Shown here: positions 50,163-59,863 of the stretch, piece by piece
How the letters are laid out: every line of letters begins with the position of its first letter
Position numbering within the stretch: position 1 is the first letter of the stretch
Assembly (NCBI RefSeq): GCF_000527035.1
Contig: NZ_AZUK01000002.1
Location: 1-64,000 of the forward strand
DNA from: Tolumonas lignilytica
GTDB lineage: Bacteria > Pseudomonadota > Gammaproteobacteria > Enterobacterales > Aeromonadaceae
Reading direction: 5' to 3'
DNA length: 64,000 bases
Position numbers and translations under genes: made by a program
The notes under the pieces: generated by a model
The model's input: only the letters and a program-made list of their open reading frames with translations
Database searches by the model: none
Told to the model about the DNA's origin: nothing

Positions 50163-51197
50163 ATGAAAATGACGCTCAAAACTCTTGTTGTTAGCATGGC
50201 TATCGCTTCTTCAGCAACCGCAGCTTATGCCTCTGATGTTACTGGTGCAGGTTCTTCTTTTGCTGCTCCACTATATTCAAAATGGGCTGATGCATACAAC
50301 AAAGAAAGCGGCACTCGCATGAACTATCAATCTATCGGTTCAGGCGCAGGTATCAAACAGATCATTGCTAAGACCGTTGATTTTGGCGCATCTGATATGC
50401 CTTTAACTGATGATCAGTTAGCTAAGGATGGTTTAGTTCAGTGGCCAACAGCTGTTGGTGGCATCGTGCCAGTTATCAAAATTGATGGCGTTGCTGCTGA
50501 TCAACTTAAGTTGACAGGTTCAGTTCTGGCCGATATTTTCGACGGCAAAATTACTAAGTGGAGTGACCCAGCTATTGTTAAACTGAATAGCGGCCTCAAA
50601 TTGCCTGATATTCAGATTTCAGTAGTACACCGTGCTGACGCTTCTGGTACCACTTTTGGTTTCTCTAACTACCTGAGCAAGGTAAACCCAGAATGGGCTG
50701 AGAAATACAAATTTGGTACAACAGTAAACTGGGCTGTTGGTGTTGGTGGTAAGGGTAACGAAGGCGTGTCTGCATTTGTGCAACGTCTTGCCGGTTCTAT
50801 CGGTTATGTTGAAACTGCGTATGCAAAATCAAATCACATGACCACTGTGGAACTGCAAAATGCGGATGGTAATTTTGTTGCTGCTACACCTGCTAGTGTT
50901 AAAGCTGCAGCAGCTGGTGCTGATTGGTCTAAATCATTCTATCAGATCCTGACTAACCAGCCTGGCAAAGACTCTTGGCCAATCACCAGTGGTACATTTG
51001 TGCTGGTACACCGTACTGCTGACAAAGCTGAACAGACAGAAGCTGTATTGAAATTCTTTGATTTCGGTCTGAGCAAAGGCGATAAACTGGCAGAAGAGTT
51101 ACAATATGTTCCGATGCCAGAATCAGTAAAAGAGCAAATTCGTAAAGAATGGACCACTATCAAAGGTGCAGATGGCCAAGCTCTCTGGAAAAAATAA
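50163..51197 (+). CDS. pstS: Periplasmic phosphate-binding protein PstS
   Basis: 344 residues. A signal peptide (cleavage after AYA, about residue 23) precedes the mature start SDVTGAGSSFAAPLYSKW. Phosphate ligands are in GSGAGIKQI and DFGASDMPL, then RADASGTTFGFSNYL. It delivers phosphate to PstCA. A GC-rich hairpin after the gene may keep its transcript in excess over the membrane genes. Confidence 0.97.
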   Translation: MKMTLKTLVVSMAIASSATAAYASDVTGAGSSFAAPLYSKWADAYNKESGTRMNYQSIGSGAGIKQIIAKTVDFGASDMPLTDDQLAKDGLVQWPTAVGGIVPVIKIDGVAADQLKLTGSVLADIFDGKITKWSDPAIVKLNSGLKLPDIQISVVHRADASGTTFGFSNYLSKVNPEWAEKYKFGTTVNWAVGVGGKGNEGVSAFVQRLAGSIGYVETAYAKSNHMTTVELQNADGNFVAATPASVKAAAAGADWSKSFYQILTNQPGKDSWPITSGTFVLVHRTADKAEQTEAVLKFFDFGLSKGDKLAEELQYVPMPESVKEQIRKEWTTIKGADGQALWKK

Positions 51198-51204
51198 GGT
51201 TTAC

Positions 51205-51232
51205 GCTGCCAGTTTTGTGCTGGCAGCTTTTC
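51205..51232 (+). terminator. Hairpin attenuating read-through from pstS into pstC
   Basis: GCTGCCAG (51205-51212) pairs with CTGGCAGC (51220-51227), followed by TTTTCTTTC, in the 54-base gap. It would allow partial read-through only, as is common for binding-protein genes. Confidence 0.75.
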
Positions 51233-51251
51233 TTTCTAAAGAGATTTTATA

Positions 51252-52256
51252 ATGGATTCAAGTTACACCTCGGTAAATGATGTTGAGAAGGATAACTTCG
51301 AAACAAAATCTGTTTCCCGCTTCAGAATCAAAAATCCCGGTGACGTGGTTTTTGGTACCTTGGCGTTTCTGGCTGCCTGCCTGACACTGGCTGCTTTAGC
51401 AGGAATCATCCTTTCCCTTTTTGTTGGTGCATGGCCTGCAATTCATTCTTTCGGATTGAATTTCTTTACAGATTCCAATTGGAATCCTGTTAATGATGAA
51501 TTTGGTGGTTTCACCATGATCTATGGGACGTTGGTTACGTCTCTGATTGCATTATTAATTGCGGTACCGGTGAGCTTTGGTATTGCCGTCTTCTTAACTG
51601 AATTATCTCCGCGCTGGTTGCGTCGCCCACTCACTACGGCGATTGAATTGCTGGCTGCAATTCCGTCCATCGTGTATGGCATGTGGGGGCTGATGGTATT
51701 TTCACCTCTGCTGTCGACCTATGTGCAACAACCACTGCAAGGCTGGATGGGAAACATTCCGGTCATTGGTGCATTATTTCAGGGGCCACCCGTTGGTATC
51801 GGCATTTTAGCCGCCGGGATCATTCTGGCCATCATGATCATTCCTTTTATAGCATCCGTTATGCGCGATGTTTTTGAAGTTACTCCGCATATGCTAAAAG
51901 AATCAGCATATGGAATTGGATGCACCACATGGGAAGTCATGTGGCACGTTGTTATGCCGTACACAAAAGTCGGTGCCATTGGTGGCATCATGCTTGGTTT
52001 AGGGCGTGCGATGGGGGAAACGATGGCCGTAACTTTCATCATCGGTAACACCAGTTCGTTTACTGGTGCATCGTTATTTCAGCCTGGAAATACCATCACG
52101 TCTGTGCTGGCCAACGAATTTGCTGAAGCCTCAACAACACATCAATCTGCACTGTTTTATTTGGGCTTAGTCTTGTTTTTCATTACCTTTGTTGTTCTTG
52201 CGTTTTCGAAGTTGCTACTGCTTAAACTGGCGCAACGAGAAGGAGGAAGATCATGA
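51252..52256 (+). CDS. pstC: Phosphate ABC transporter permease PstC
   Basis: 334 residues. First of the two phosphate ABC permeases, with a cytoplasmic N-terminus, six or more membrane helices and the EAA-type loop ([20 protein letters not shown], about residues 218-237). The stop overlaps the pstA start. Confidence 0.96.
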   Translation: MDSSYTSVNDVEKDNFETKSVSRFRIKNPGDVVFGTLAFLAACLTLAALAGIILSLFVGAWPAIHSFGLNFFTDSNWNPVNDEFGGFTMIYGTLVTSLIALLIAVPVSFGIAVFLTELSPRWLRRPLTTAIELLAAIPSIVYGMWGLMVFSPLLSTYVQQPLQGWMGNIPVIGALFQGPPVGIGILAAGIILAIMIIPFIASVMRDVFEVTPHMLKESAYGIGCTTWEVMWHVVMPYTKVGAIGGIMLGLGRAMGETMAVTFIIGNTSSFTGASLFQPGNTITSVLANEFAEASTTHQSALFYLGLVLFFITFVVLAFSKLLLLKLAQREGGRS

Positions 52257-53122
52257 TTTATCCTCGTTCTTCATTGAATTCTGATAGCCAACAACGATTC
52301 AAGCGTCGCAAAGTAACGAATGTTGTCGCATTGTTTTTTTCAATGCTGGCAATGGCATTCGGCATGGTCTGGCTAATTTGGATCTTATGGTCGGTTCTGC
52401 AGTTAGGGTTTAAGGGGCTTTCGTTATCGACGTTGACTCAGATGACGCCAGCACCGGATTCAGCTGGTGGATTGCTTAACGCAATATATGGTTCTGTTTT
52501 AATGACCGCCGTAGGTACTGCGATTGGTACGCCGATTGGGCTGATGGCCGGTGTTTATCTCTCTGAATACAGTGGACGTTCTCTGTTTGCCAAGGTGACA
52601 CGGTTTATCAATGATATCTTGTTGTCTGCACCTTCTATTGTTATTGGTCTATTTGTGTACGCACTGGTCGTTGCACATACGCAAACCTTTTCCGGCTGGG
52701 CCGGTGCGATTGCACTTGCACTGATGGTTGTGCCTGTGGTTGTCAGAACCACCGAGGATATGTTGCGTCTGGTGCCAAATACACTTAGAGAAGCAGCCTA
52801 TGCGTTGGGAACACCGAAGTGGAAGGTGGTCTCTTTTATCGTTTTGCGTGCAGCACGTTCTGGCGTATTGACGGGTGTCATGCTGGCTGTCGCACGTATC
52901 TCTGGTGAAACAGCACCACTGTTATTTACTGCACTGAATAATCAATTCTGGGTGACCGGGTTATCTCAGCCGATGGCGAGTCTTCCTGTGACCATCTACA
53001 AGTTTGCCATGAGCCCCTATACGAACTGGCAGGAGTTGGCGTGGGCTGGTGTATTGATTATCACTGTGGGTGTTCTGATTATTAATCTTACCGCTCGTGT
53101 GTTTTTTGGTAAGAAGGATTGA
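52253..53122 (+). CDS. pstA: Phosphate ABC transporter permease PstA
   Basis: 289 residues. Second permease; EAA loop [20 protein letters not shown] (about residues 180-199) and the GVYLSEYSG segment typical of PstA are present. AGGAGG precedes the ATG (ATGA overlap with pstC). Confidence 0.96.
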   Translation: MIYPRSSLNSDSQQRFKRRKVTNVVALFFSMLAMAFGMVWLIWILWSVLQLGFKGLSLSTLTQMTPAPDSAGGLLNAIYGSVLMTAVGTAIGTPIGLMAGVYLSEYSGRSLFAKVTRFINDILLSAPSIVIGLFVYALVVAHTQTFSGWAGAIALALMVVPVVVRTTEDMLRLVPNTLREAAYALGTPKWKVVSFIVLRAARSGVLTGVMLAVARISGETAPLLFTALNNQFWVTGLSQPMASLPVTIYKFAMSPYTNWQELAWAGVLIITVGVLIINLTARVFFGKKD

Positions 53123-53130
53123 AAAATAAT

Positions 53131-53937
53131 ATGAGTAATTCAACTGTTCTACCTTTTGAAAATAATGTCCAGACTCAGAATGCAGACATCGGCATTTCTA
53201 TTAAAAACCTTGATTTTTATTATGGTCAATTCAAGGCATTGAAAGACATTAATATGGAAATTCCTGTTCGGGGCGTGACTGCATTCATCGGTCCGTCAGG
53301 GTGCGGTAAATCAACACTATTGCGAATTTTTAATCGCATGTATGAACTGTATCCGGAGCAAAAAGCAACGGGTGAGATTCTTGTTGATGGCCAAAATATA
53401 TTAACTTCAAAAGAAGACGTTGCATTAATTCGTAAAAAAATTGGTATGGTGTTTCAGAAGCCAACGCCATTTCCAATGTCTATTTATGAAAACATTGCTT
53501 TCGGTGTTCGTCTTTATGAAAAATTATCAAAATATGAGATGGACGAACGTGTTGAATGGGCGTTGAAAAAAACTGCTTTATGGAGCGAAGTAAAAGACAA
53601 ACTGCATCAAAGCGGCATGAGTTTGTCTGGCGGTCAGCAACAACGTTTATGTATTGCTCGAGCTATTTCAATTAAACCAGAGATCTTGTTGCTGGATGAA
53701 CCGACATCAGCGTTAGACCCAATTTCCACTGCGAAAATTGAAGAGTTGGTTGTTGAATTAAAGCAAGAATATACAATTGTAATTGTAACCCATAACATGC
53801 AACAGGCTGCGCGTGTTTCAGATTTCACAGCATTTATGTATTTGGGTGAACTGATCGAGTTTGATAATACGGACAAAATCTTCCTGAAACCGGGACGTAA
53901 GGAAACAGAAGATTATATTACAGGCCGGTTCGGTTAA
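53131..53937 (+). CDS. pstB: Phosphate ABC transporter ATPase PstB
   Basis: 268 residues. Walker [11 protein letters not shown]-loop VFQKPTPFP, signature [15 protein letters not shown], Walker [12 protein letters not shown] and the His of VTHNMQQA are intact. An in-frame TTG at 53119 lies on the AAGGA ribosome site and is rejected in favour of ATG 53131. A terminator follows; phoU, which often follows pstB, is absent here. Confidence 0.96.
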   Translation: MSNSTVLPFENNVQTQNADIGISIKNLDFYYGQFKALKDINMEIPVRGVTAFIGPSGCGKSTLLRIFNRMYELYPEQKATGEILVDGQNILTSKEDVALIRKKIGMVFQKPTPFPMSIYENIAFGVRLYEKLSKYEMDERVEWALKKTALWSEVKDKLHQSGMSLSGGQQQRLCIARAISIKPEILLLDEPTSALDPISTAKIEELVVELKQEYTIVIVTHNMQQAARVSDFTAFMYLGELIEFDNTDKIFLKPGRKETEDYITGRFG

Positions 53938-53945
53938 ATAACACC

Positions 53946-53990
53946 GCAGCAGCTAGCAATTATTTATTACTGGCTGCTGCAAATTTTTAT
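53946..53990 (+). terminator. Terminator of the pst operon
   Basis: GCAGCAGCTAG (53946-53956) pairs with CTGGCTGCTGC (53970-53980), one wobble, followed by AAATTTTTAT. Confidence 0.85.
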
Positions 53991-54028
53991 AAGGCAATTC
54001 AGAAACAGAACAGTAAAACCAGTCAGAA

Positions 54029-54397
54029 TTATTTTTTCATGGCATCCATTACGATATAAATGCCGAGAACAATTAGAAAAATACCAAATACTGTCTTGAG
54101 TATTTTTTCATCTAGCTGTACTGCAACGCGAGCACCTAACCAACTTCCAATCAAGACCATAACTGCAATGGTCAATGCCGCTTTAAAATCAACCTCTCCA
54201 TGTCGGTAATATTCTAAAACTGCAGCGATTCCTACAGGCGGCAACAGAATGGCCAGACTAGTACCAGTTGCAAGTTTTTGAGAAAAACCAAGAATATATA
54301 TTAATGCGGGGACAATAAGAACACCACCGCCGATCCCGAATAATCCGGAAAGTAAACCGGCAGATAGACCAATTAATATAAATCCAAAGATCATCAT
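54029..54397 (-). CDS. TauE/SafE-family half-size membrane protein
   Basis: 122 residues, about half of a full TauE/SafE exporter: helices FGFILIGLSAGLLSGLFGIGGG (split at the family GLFGIGGG motif), LATGTSLAIL and VFGIFLIVLGIYIV. The conserved GIGGG and TS motifs identify the family; possible substrates are sulfite or organic anions. A half-length protein must dimerise. The start at 54397 has AAGG upstream; an extension of 18 residues crosses the dacA terminator and is rejected. Confidence 0.85.
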   Translation of the reverse strand: MMIFGFILIGLSAGLLSGLFGIGGGVLIVPALIYILGFSQKLATGTSLAILLPPVGIAAVLEYYRHGEVDFKAALTIAVMVLIGSWLGARVAVQLDEKILKTVFGIFLIVLGIYIVMDAMKK

Positions 54398-54412
54398 TCT
54401 TTTTGCCTTATG

Positions 54413-54447
54413 AAATAAAAAAACACCTCGGAAACCTATCCGAGGTG
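54413..54447 (-). terminator. Terminator of dacA
   Basis: CACCTCGG / CCGAGGTG form an 8-bp stem; read on the minus strand it is followed by seven Ts. It separates dacA from the TauE-like gene. Confidence 0.85.
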
Positions 54448-54475
54448 CCAATTCTCTCGCTTATTTTGCGGTTAT

Positions 54476-55714
54476 TCAAAATAATTTTTGGAGAAATAAA
54501 GTTAAATAATCCCACAATCTACTAAAGATACCGCCTTCATGTATGGCATCTAAGGTAACTAATGGATATTTAGCAATATCTTTACCATCAACACTCAAGA
54601 ATATGGAACCAACAGGCGTACCTTGCTTGAGCGGGGCTTTTAATTCCGTATTCAGTTGGAAATCTGCTTTTAAGCGAGAAACCTCATTTCGGGGAACTAA
54701 CAGGCTAATATCTCGGTCAGTACCTAAACTCACTTTGAGTTTATCGCCCATCCAGACACGCTGTTTTGTCAGTTCGGTATCTTTTTTATACGGTTGAACA
54801 TTTTGGTAAAAACGGAAACCGTAAGTGAGCAGTTTCTTACTTTCATCAGCTCGTTGTTGTTCGCTGTTGGCACCAATAACGACGGAAATTAATCGCATGT
54901 TTTCAGGGCCAGTCGCAGAAGCTACCAGATTGAAGCCGGCTTCACTGACGTGGCCGGTTTTGATGCCATCTACAGTTAATGATTTGTCCCACAATAACCG
55001 GTTACGGTTATGTTGTGCGATGCCATTGAACGTGAAGTCTTTCTGCGAGTAAATGGCATATTCATTGGGTAAATCATGAATTAGTGCTCTGGCAAGGATG
55101 GCCAGATCGTGAGCAGTAGAGTAATGGTCGATATTATATAAACCGTGAGCATTCACAAAATGTGTATTGTGCATGCCCAATTTTGTTGCCCATTCATTCA
55201 TTAAGCTTACAAATGAATCTTCAGAGCCTGCAATATATTCAGCCATGGCAATACAGGCATCATTACCAGAGTCGATAATAATACCTTTGTTCAGGTTTTC
55301 GACGCTGACTTGCTTACCGACTTCAACGAACATCTTTGATGAATCGCCGTAGTTTTTAGCCCACGCATTTTTACTGATGGTAACCATGTCGGTGGGTTTA
55401 ATTTGGCCTGATTTCAACGTTTGCCCAATGACGTATGACGTCATCATTTTCGTTAAACTTGCTGGTGGTAATCGTTCGTCGGCATTTTCACCAAATAGAA
55501 TTTCACCACTATTGTAGTCCATAAGGAGCCATGCTTTGGCTGCAATATTGGGTGGGCTTGGCACAGCAACAGGGTTCAATTGAGGTTGTGGTTTAGGGTC
55601 TGGTGTTGCAAGTGGTGTTGGTTGCGGAATTATAGATGAAGATTCAGGAGCAGCAAAAATAGGAGAGGAAACCGTTAGAACACTGGTTAATAGAATAATT
55701 GGGATGGGTTTCAA
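54476..55714 (-). CDS. dacA: D-alanyl-D-alanine carboxypeptidase (PBP5/6 type)
   Basis: About 412 residues. A serine peptidase that trims the terminal D-Ala of peptidoglycan stems. Active site SxxK (PPASLTKMM), SxN (DSGND) and KTG (DGIKTGHVSE) are present, with a C-terminal beta domain and amphipathic anchor (IFSRLWDYLTLFLQKLF). The TTG at 55714 is chosen because AAGGAT lies seven bases upstream and it gives a normal signal peptide (KPIPIILLTSVLTVSSPIFA); a GTG at 55762 has no such site. Confidence 0.93.
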   Translation of the reverse strand: MKPIPIILLTSVLTVSSPIFAAPESSSIIPQPTPLATPDPKPQPQLNPVAVPSPPNIAAKAWLLMDYNSGEILFGENADERLPPASLTKMMTSYVIGQTLKSGQIKPTDMVTISKNAWAKNYGDSSKMFVEVGKQVSVENLNKGIIIDSGNDACIAMAEYIAGSEDSFVSLMNEWATKLGMHNTHFVNAHGLYNIDHYSTAHDLAILARALIHDLPNEYAIYSQKDFTFNGIAQHNRNRLLWDKSLTVDGIKTGHVSEAGFNLVASATGPENMRLISVVIGANSEQQRADESKKLLTYGFRFYQNVQPYKKDTELTKQRVWMGDKLKVSLGTDRDISLLVPRNEVSRLKADFQLNTELKAPLKQGTPVGSIFLSVDGKDIAKYPLVTLDAIHEGGIFSRLWDYLTLFLQKLF

Positions 55715-55970
55715 AACATTTATCCTTCTTAGCCTAATTGAGAAATTTATACTGATATTCACATCGCCATTGAAGTCTTATTCCATAAAATCTCACTCAC
55801 AGCCAATCGATAATCCTTATACAAGGCTTCATATGGAGTGCGATGCTCATCATTTATGAACGGCCAGTCAGGGTAACTTCATTACATTAATTATTCCTTA
55901 ACCTGTTTTTTTGATATTGGTAATTCATTTAATTGATAAGGGGATATTCATGTGCCGATTATCGATATGG

Positions 55971-57008
55971 TTATATGTGATTACTATGCTTCTGTCTGTA
56001 AGAGAGGGGGGAGATATTCAGGTTAGATTTGAAAAATCGAGAGAATACGGAAAGAGAAGAGAAGCAAACGAGTTCACTTATTTCTTGCATACTCTTATTG
56101 GTATCTATAAGTAGTTTACATGCCATAGTGACTCTTACTTTCTTTAAAATATCAGAAAAGGTGGTATTTTCTTGTTTCAGTTTTTCATTCAATGTCCATC
56201 TGCTTATCTTTAAGGCAAAACATACATCAGTCATTATTTGTATTTCAGACTCTGAACGCATGTTTTCAATGGAATTCTTTATTATTTTCGCGACAGTTCC
56301 TGATAAGCTTTGAGTTTTTTCTAATTCTATTCGTTTTTTATTGACTTCATTTTTTTGTATTGAATGTAAAGCTGAGTTGAAAAATGAGCTGGTTTTATCA
56401 AGAGAGATATTATCTACTATAATAAAGTTTGAATTTTGATTGAACTGGCATCTGCTTTCGAAGAAATTATTTAGTAAGCCTTTATTTTCATACAGATCAC
56501 CCATGAAGCCAATTTCAATGTTTTTGAAGTCAGCGTATGCTTGCATTAAGTCATATAATAGAATGAAGTTGCCGATAGCAGAGATGTTGTTTATATGGGT
56601 AGGCCCCATATTGATGTATTCAATTTTTGTTTTTGAATCATTTCTTGTAACAGTAATAGAGTCACAACTTCCAATTATTATTCTATTTTCAATAAATCGA
56701 TTAATGGCACTGATGGCTGATTCTTCATTAAGACAGACACCAAGCAAATTGGGATACCACTCATAGTATGCCTCCATTACGCCGTGTTTAATGCAATTCT
56801 CCAGCATCGGTAGGATCATTGATGGGTAATTTCTCGATATTTCTGACATGAAAGCATAGTGTTGTTTTTCTGATAATCTTCCATCATGACACTCAATTTC
56901 ATAGCTGCTAAGCCCACAGGTATCCATTATCTCTTTTGTGTTGGCACCATTGGAGTCTAAAAAAAGGAGCATATTTTGAGCCATCAGATTAGAGACATTT
57001 TTTCCCAT
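55971..57008 (-). CDS. AraC-family transcriptional regulator
   Basis: 345 residues. The N-terminal two thirds resemble the ligand-binding domain of OruR/VqsM-type AraC regulators (AFMSEISRNYP, NMGPTHINN). The C-terminal helix-turn-helix pair is CFALKISRWTLNEKLKQE and ISELVCFSSLSVFSRFFKSN, ending in NISPLSYRQ. The start at ATG 57008 gives normal length; a 58-residue hydrophobic extension is unlikely. My count for 56341-56460 gives 29% G+C, lower than its neighbours, which suggests horizontal transfer. Divergent from the GH3 gene, which it probably controls. Confidence 0.85.
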   Translation of the reverse strand: MGKNVSNLMAQNMLLFLDSNGANTKEIMDTCGLSSYEIECHDGRLSEKQHYAFMSEISRNYPSMILPMLENCIKHGVMEAYYEWYPNLLGVCLNEESAISAINRFIENRIIIGSCDSITVTRNDSKTKIEYINMGPTHINNISAIGNFILLYDLMQAYADFKNIEIGFMGDLYENKGLLNNFFESRCQFNQNSNFIIVDNISLDKTSSFFNSALHSIQKNEVNKKRIELEKTQSLSGTVAKIIKNSIENMRSESEIQIMTDVCFALKISRWTLNEKLKQENTTFSDILKKVRVTMACKLLIDTNKSMQEISELVCFSSLSVFSRFFKSNLNISPLSYRQKHSNHI

Positions 57009-57263
57009 AGAACACCGGATAAAGAATAGATAATAATGAGATATTATTGATCTTATATTATTATAAATAAAAATAGTCCCCACATAAAAATGATTGCCAT
57101 CACAAAATAAATCCAATGTGACGCTTGTTTCCATATTTGTAACAAATAGTAATATGGTGATGAGCTTTTGATTTTCAATCATTTCACCAAAATGTCAAAA
57201 AAAAACACCAAAAAGCAAAGAAATATATATTCCTCTTTATTAGATTAGATGTGCAATTTATTA

Positions 57264-57284
57264 AATCATCGCAAGTCGATGATT
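57264..57284. promoter_or_regulatory. Palindrome between araC-type gene and GH3 gene
   Basis: AATCATCG (57264-57271) and CGATGATT (57277-57284) are perfect arms around CAAGT in the 393-base divergent leader. No T-run follows, so an operator is likelier than a terminator. A TTGACA (57339-57344) lacks a good -10, which would fit activator dependence. Confidence 0.45.
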
Positions 57285-57401
57285 GGAATTAATATTGTCT
57301 ATAAATTTAACGAGTTATCAGATTATTAATAACCATGATTGACATCGGGCTAATGTGCATGGACTTCGCCTGGCAATCTAATCTATTTTTAAAGGAATAA
57401 A

Positions 57402-59807
57402 ATGATGACGTATAACCATAAAATAAAAGTAAGTATTGTCGCAGTTGCTGTTTCGGTCGTGCTGGCGGGCACTATAGCGGGTTGTAACACTGACAGTTCT
57501 ACAACTACGGTTAAAGATGATGCTTATTATAAGTCTTTGGCGGAAAGTTTGATTGCCAAGATGACGGTAGATGAAAAACTGAATATGCTTGTTGGCCCTG
57601 GAATGACAAACGCAAATGTAGCCAATTTGAAGTCAGATACAGCCGGGGTCGCGGGATATATTAATGGTGTACTCAATACTACTTCTGGCCTGGATATACC
57701 CGCTTCCAAATTGGCGGATGGCCCAGCAGGTATTCGTATTACCTCAACGCGTAGCGATACAGCGGGAACTTTTTATACAACAGGGTTCCCTGTTGGTACT
57801 TTATTAGCCTCTACCTGGAATCCTGAAATCGTAAAAGAGGTTGGCGCCGCAGCAGGCAACGAAGCCAAAGAATATGGGATTGATTTCTGGTTGGCTCCTG
57901 GTATGAATATTCAGCGAAACCCGCTGAATGGCCGTAATTTTGAGTATTATTCGGAAGATCCTCTTGTTACTGGGGAAATGGCTGCCGCGATGGTTTCAGG
58001 TGCTCAATCGGAGGGTATCGCGACGACGATAAAGCATTTTGCAGCCAATAACTCTGAAACCAACAGAATGAATGTAAACAACATTATTTCACCACGAGCT
58101 TTACGTGAAATATATCTGCGTGGTTTCCAATATGCTGTTGAAAATGCTCAACCGTGGGCATTAATGAGTTCTTATAATAAAATTAATGGCACCTATACCA
58201 GCCAGCGTGCTGATTTGCTTACAAACGTATTGCGTGATGAATGGGGTTTCAAAGGCTTGGTCATGAGTGACTGGTTTGCCGGAGATAATGCACTTTCTCA
58301 AGTAACAGCAGGTAATGATCTCATTCAACCTGGGGCAACAAATTTTGTAACCGGCGAGGTTCCATTAACCGTATTAAAAACAGCCTATGCAAATAAAACA
58401 TTAAGTGATGACATTATTAATCGTGATGCAACACATATTCTTACTCAGGCACTGAAAACACCATCTAATCAGAAATATGTTTTTTCAAATAATCCTGATT
58501 TAAATGCACATGCAGCGTTAGCAAAACAAGCTGCCGAAGAGGGGATGGTTTTATTAAAAAATGCATCTGCTTTGCCAATCGATTCTACATCCGGGACTGT
58601 TGCCGCTTTCGGTATTGCGCAACTGACTACGCGGAAAGGCGGAACAGGCAGCGGCGATGTTAATACCGCATATATCAAGAATATTATCGATGGTTTATCT
58701 GGGCAGTTTACCGTTGATAGTACGTTAAAAACGACATATGCAGATTGGTATAGCGCTAACAAAACCCAGCAATGGGATGCATTTCATATGAATTATACTT
58801 GGGCGTGTTCGGAGCCTGATGCGTCTGCTTTATCAACAACGGAAATCAATACGGCCGCAGCGGCAGATAGCATTGCAGTTATCAGCATTTCTCGTATTGC
58901 AGGGGAAGGTGCGGATCGCAGCGCGGATAAGGGTGATTATCTGTTGACTGATGCTGAAAGTACATTGATTGACAACGTATCGACGGCGTTCCATGCACAA
59001 GGGAAAAAAGTCGTAGTCGTGCTGAATGTGGGTGGTATTGTTGATACAACGGCTTGGAAAGACAAAGTTGATGGGATTTTACTGGCCTATATGCCGGGTC
59101 AGGAAGCAGGTGATGCTATCACCGATTTGCTGTCAGGTGTGACGAATCCAAGTGGTAAATTGGCACAAACAATCCCGGCCAGCTATGCCGATGTTCCATC
59201 AGCAACATCTTTCAACGGCGTAGATACCAATAGTGATGGCACCGTAGATACAAACTACTATAACGAAGATATCTACGTTGGTTATCGCTATTACAATACG
59301 TTTGATAAACCAGTAGCGTATCCGTTTGGATTTGGTTTGTCGTACACGACTTTTGGTTACACCAACTCCGCCGTTTCTGATAATACTTTAAATTCAAAAG
59401 GTGCGAAGGGGAGTGTCACGCTGACCACTACCATTACCAACACAGGCAACGTGGCAGGTAAAGAGGTTGCGGAGGTTTATATTTCAGCGCCTGAAGTGAA
59501 TCTGAAAAAGCCGACAATCGAGCTGAAGTCATTTGCGAAGACCAACAAGCTCGACGCGGGCGCTACTCAGCAGTTAACCTTCACCATACCGGCAGAGCAA
59601 CTGGCCAGTTTTGATGAAGCTAACAATCAATGGGTCATTGAACCGGGCGTTTATAAAGCCTATATCAGCCCATCTTCAGATGTTTCTTCGACAGATCCAG
59701 TGACATTTACGGTTAATAGTAAAGTAGTTGTCAGCAATACGAGTTCTGGTGCTTTGGCCTTACCAGATGGCGTAACTGAATCATCCTTTATCACTGTCAG
59801 TAAATAA
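57402..59807 (+). CDS. Lipoprotein glycoside hydrolase family 3 (beta-glucosidase-like)
   Basis: 801 residues. The signal peptide ends in a lipobox (TIAGC, Cys about residue 28), so the enzyme is membrane-anchored outside the cytoplasm. GH3 N-terminal barrel with substrate-binding KLADGPAGIRI, GIATTIKHFAANN and the nucleophile Asp in LVMSDWFAG; GH3 C-terminal domain with ISRIAGEGADRS providing the acid/base region; then a fibronectin-III-like domain (about 690-780). It likely releases glucose or related sugars from beta-glycosides. AAGGAAT precedes two adjacent ATGs. Confidence 0.93.
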   Translation: MMTYNHKIKVSIVAVAVSVVLAGTIAGCNTDSSTTTVKDDAYYKSLAESLIAKMTVDEKLNMLVGPGMTNANVANLKSDTAGVAGYINGVLNTTSGLDIPASKLADGPAGIRITSTRSDTAGTFYTTGFPVGTLLASTWNPEIVKEVGAAAGNEAKEYGIDFWLAPGMNIQRNPLNGRNFEYYSEDPLVTGEMAAAMVSGAQSEGIATTIKHFAANNSETNRMNVNNIISPRALREIYLRGFQYAVENAQPWALMSSYNKINGTYTSQRADLLTNVLRDEWGFKGLVMSDWFAGDNALSQVTAGNDLIQPGATNFVTGEVPLTVLKTAYANKTLSDDIINRDATHILTQALKTPSNQKYVFSNNPDLNAHAALAKQAAEEGMVLLKNASALPIDSTSGTVAAFGIAQLTTRKGGTGSGDVNTAYIKNIIDGLSGQFTVDSTLKTTYADWYSANKTQQWDAFHMNYTWACSEPDASALSTTEINTAAAADSIAVISISRIAGEGADRSADKGDYLLTDAESTLIDNVSTAFHAQGKKVVVVLNVGGIVDTTAWKDKVDGILLAYMPGQEAGDAITDLLSGVTNPSGKLAQTIPASYADVPSATSFNGVDTNSDGTVDTNYYNEDIYVGYRYYNTFDKPVAYPFGFGLSYTTFGYTNSAVSDNTLNSKGAKGSVTLTTTITNTGNVAGKEVAEVYISAPEVNLKKPTIELKSFAKTNKLDAGATQQLTFTIPAEQLASFDEANNQWVIEPGVYKAYISPSSDVSSTDPVTFTVNSKVVVSNTSSGALALPDGVTESSFITVSK

Positions 59808-59819
59808 GCAAAGTAAAGA

Positions 59820-59850
59820 AAAGGCAGATCCTGATGGGGTCTGCCTTTTT
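59820..59850. terminator. Bidirectional terminator GH3 / PFOR
   Basis: AAAGGCAGA (59820-59828) pairs with TCTGCCTTT (59840-59848), with A- and T-runs on the two sides. Confidence 0.85.
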
Positions 59851-59863
59851 CTATATTATCGCA

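Noticed and set aside
55911-56114. Plus-strand frame with AAGGGGA before an ATG at 55950
   Set aside because: It overlaps the 3' end of the AraC-type gene, has a low-complexity basic composition and resembles no family.
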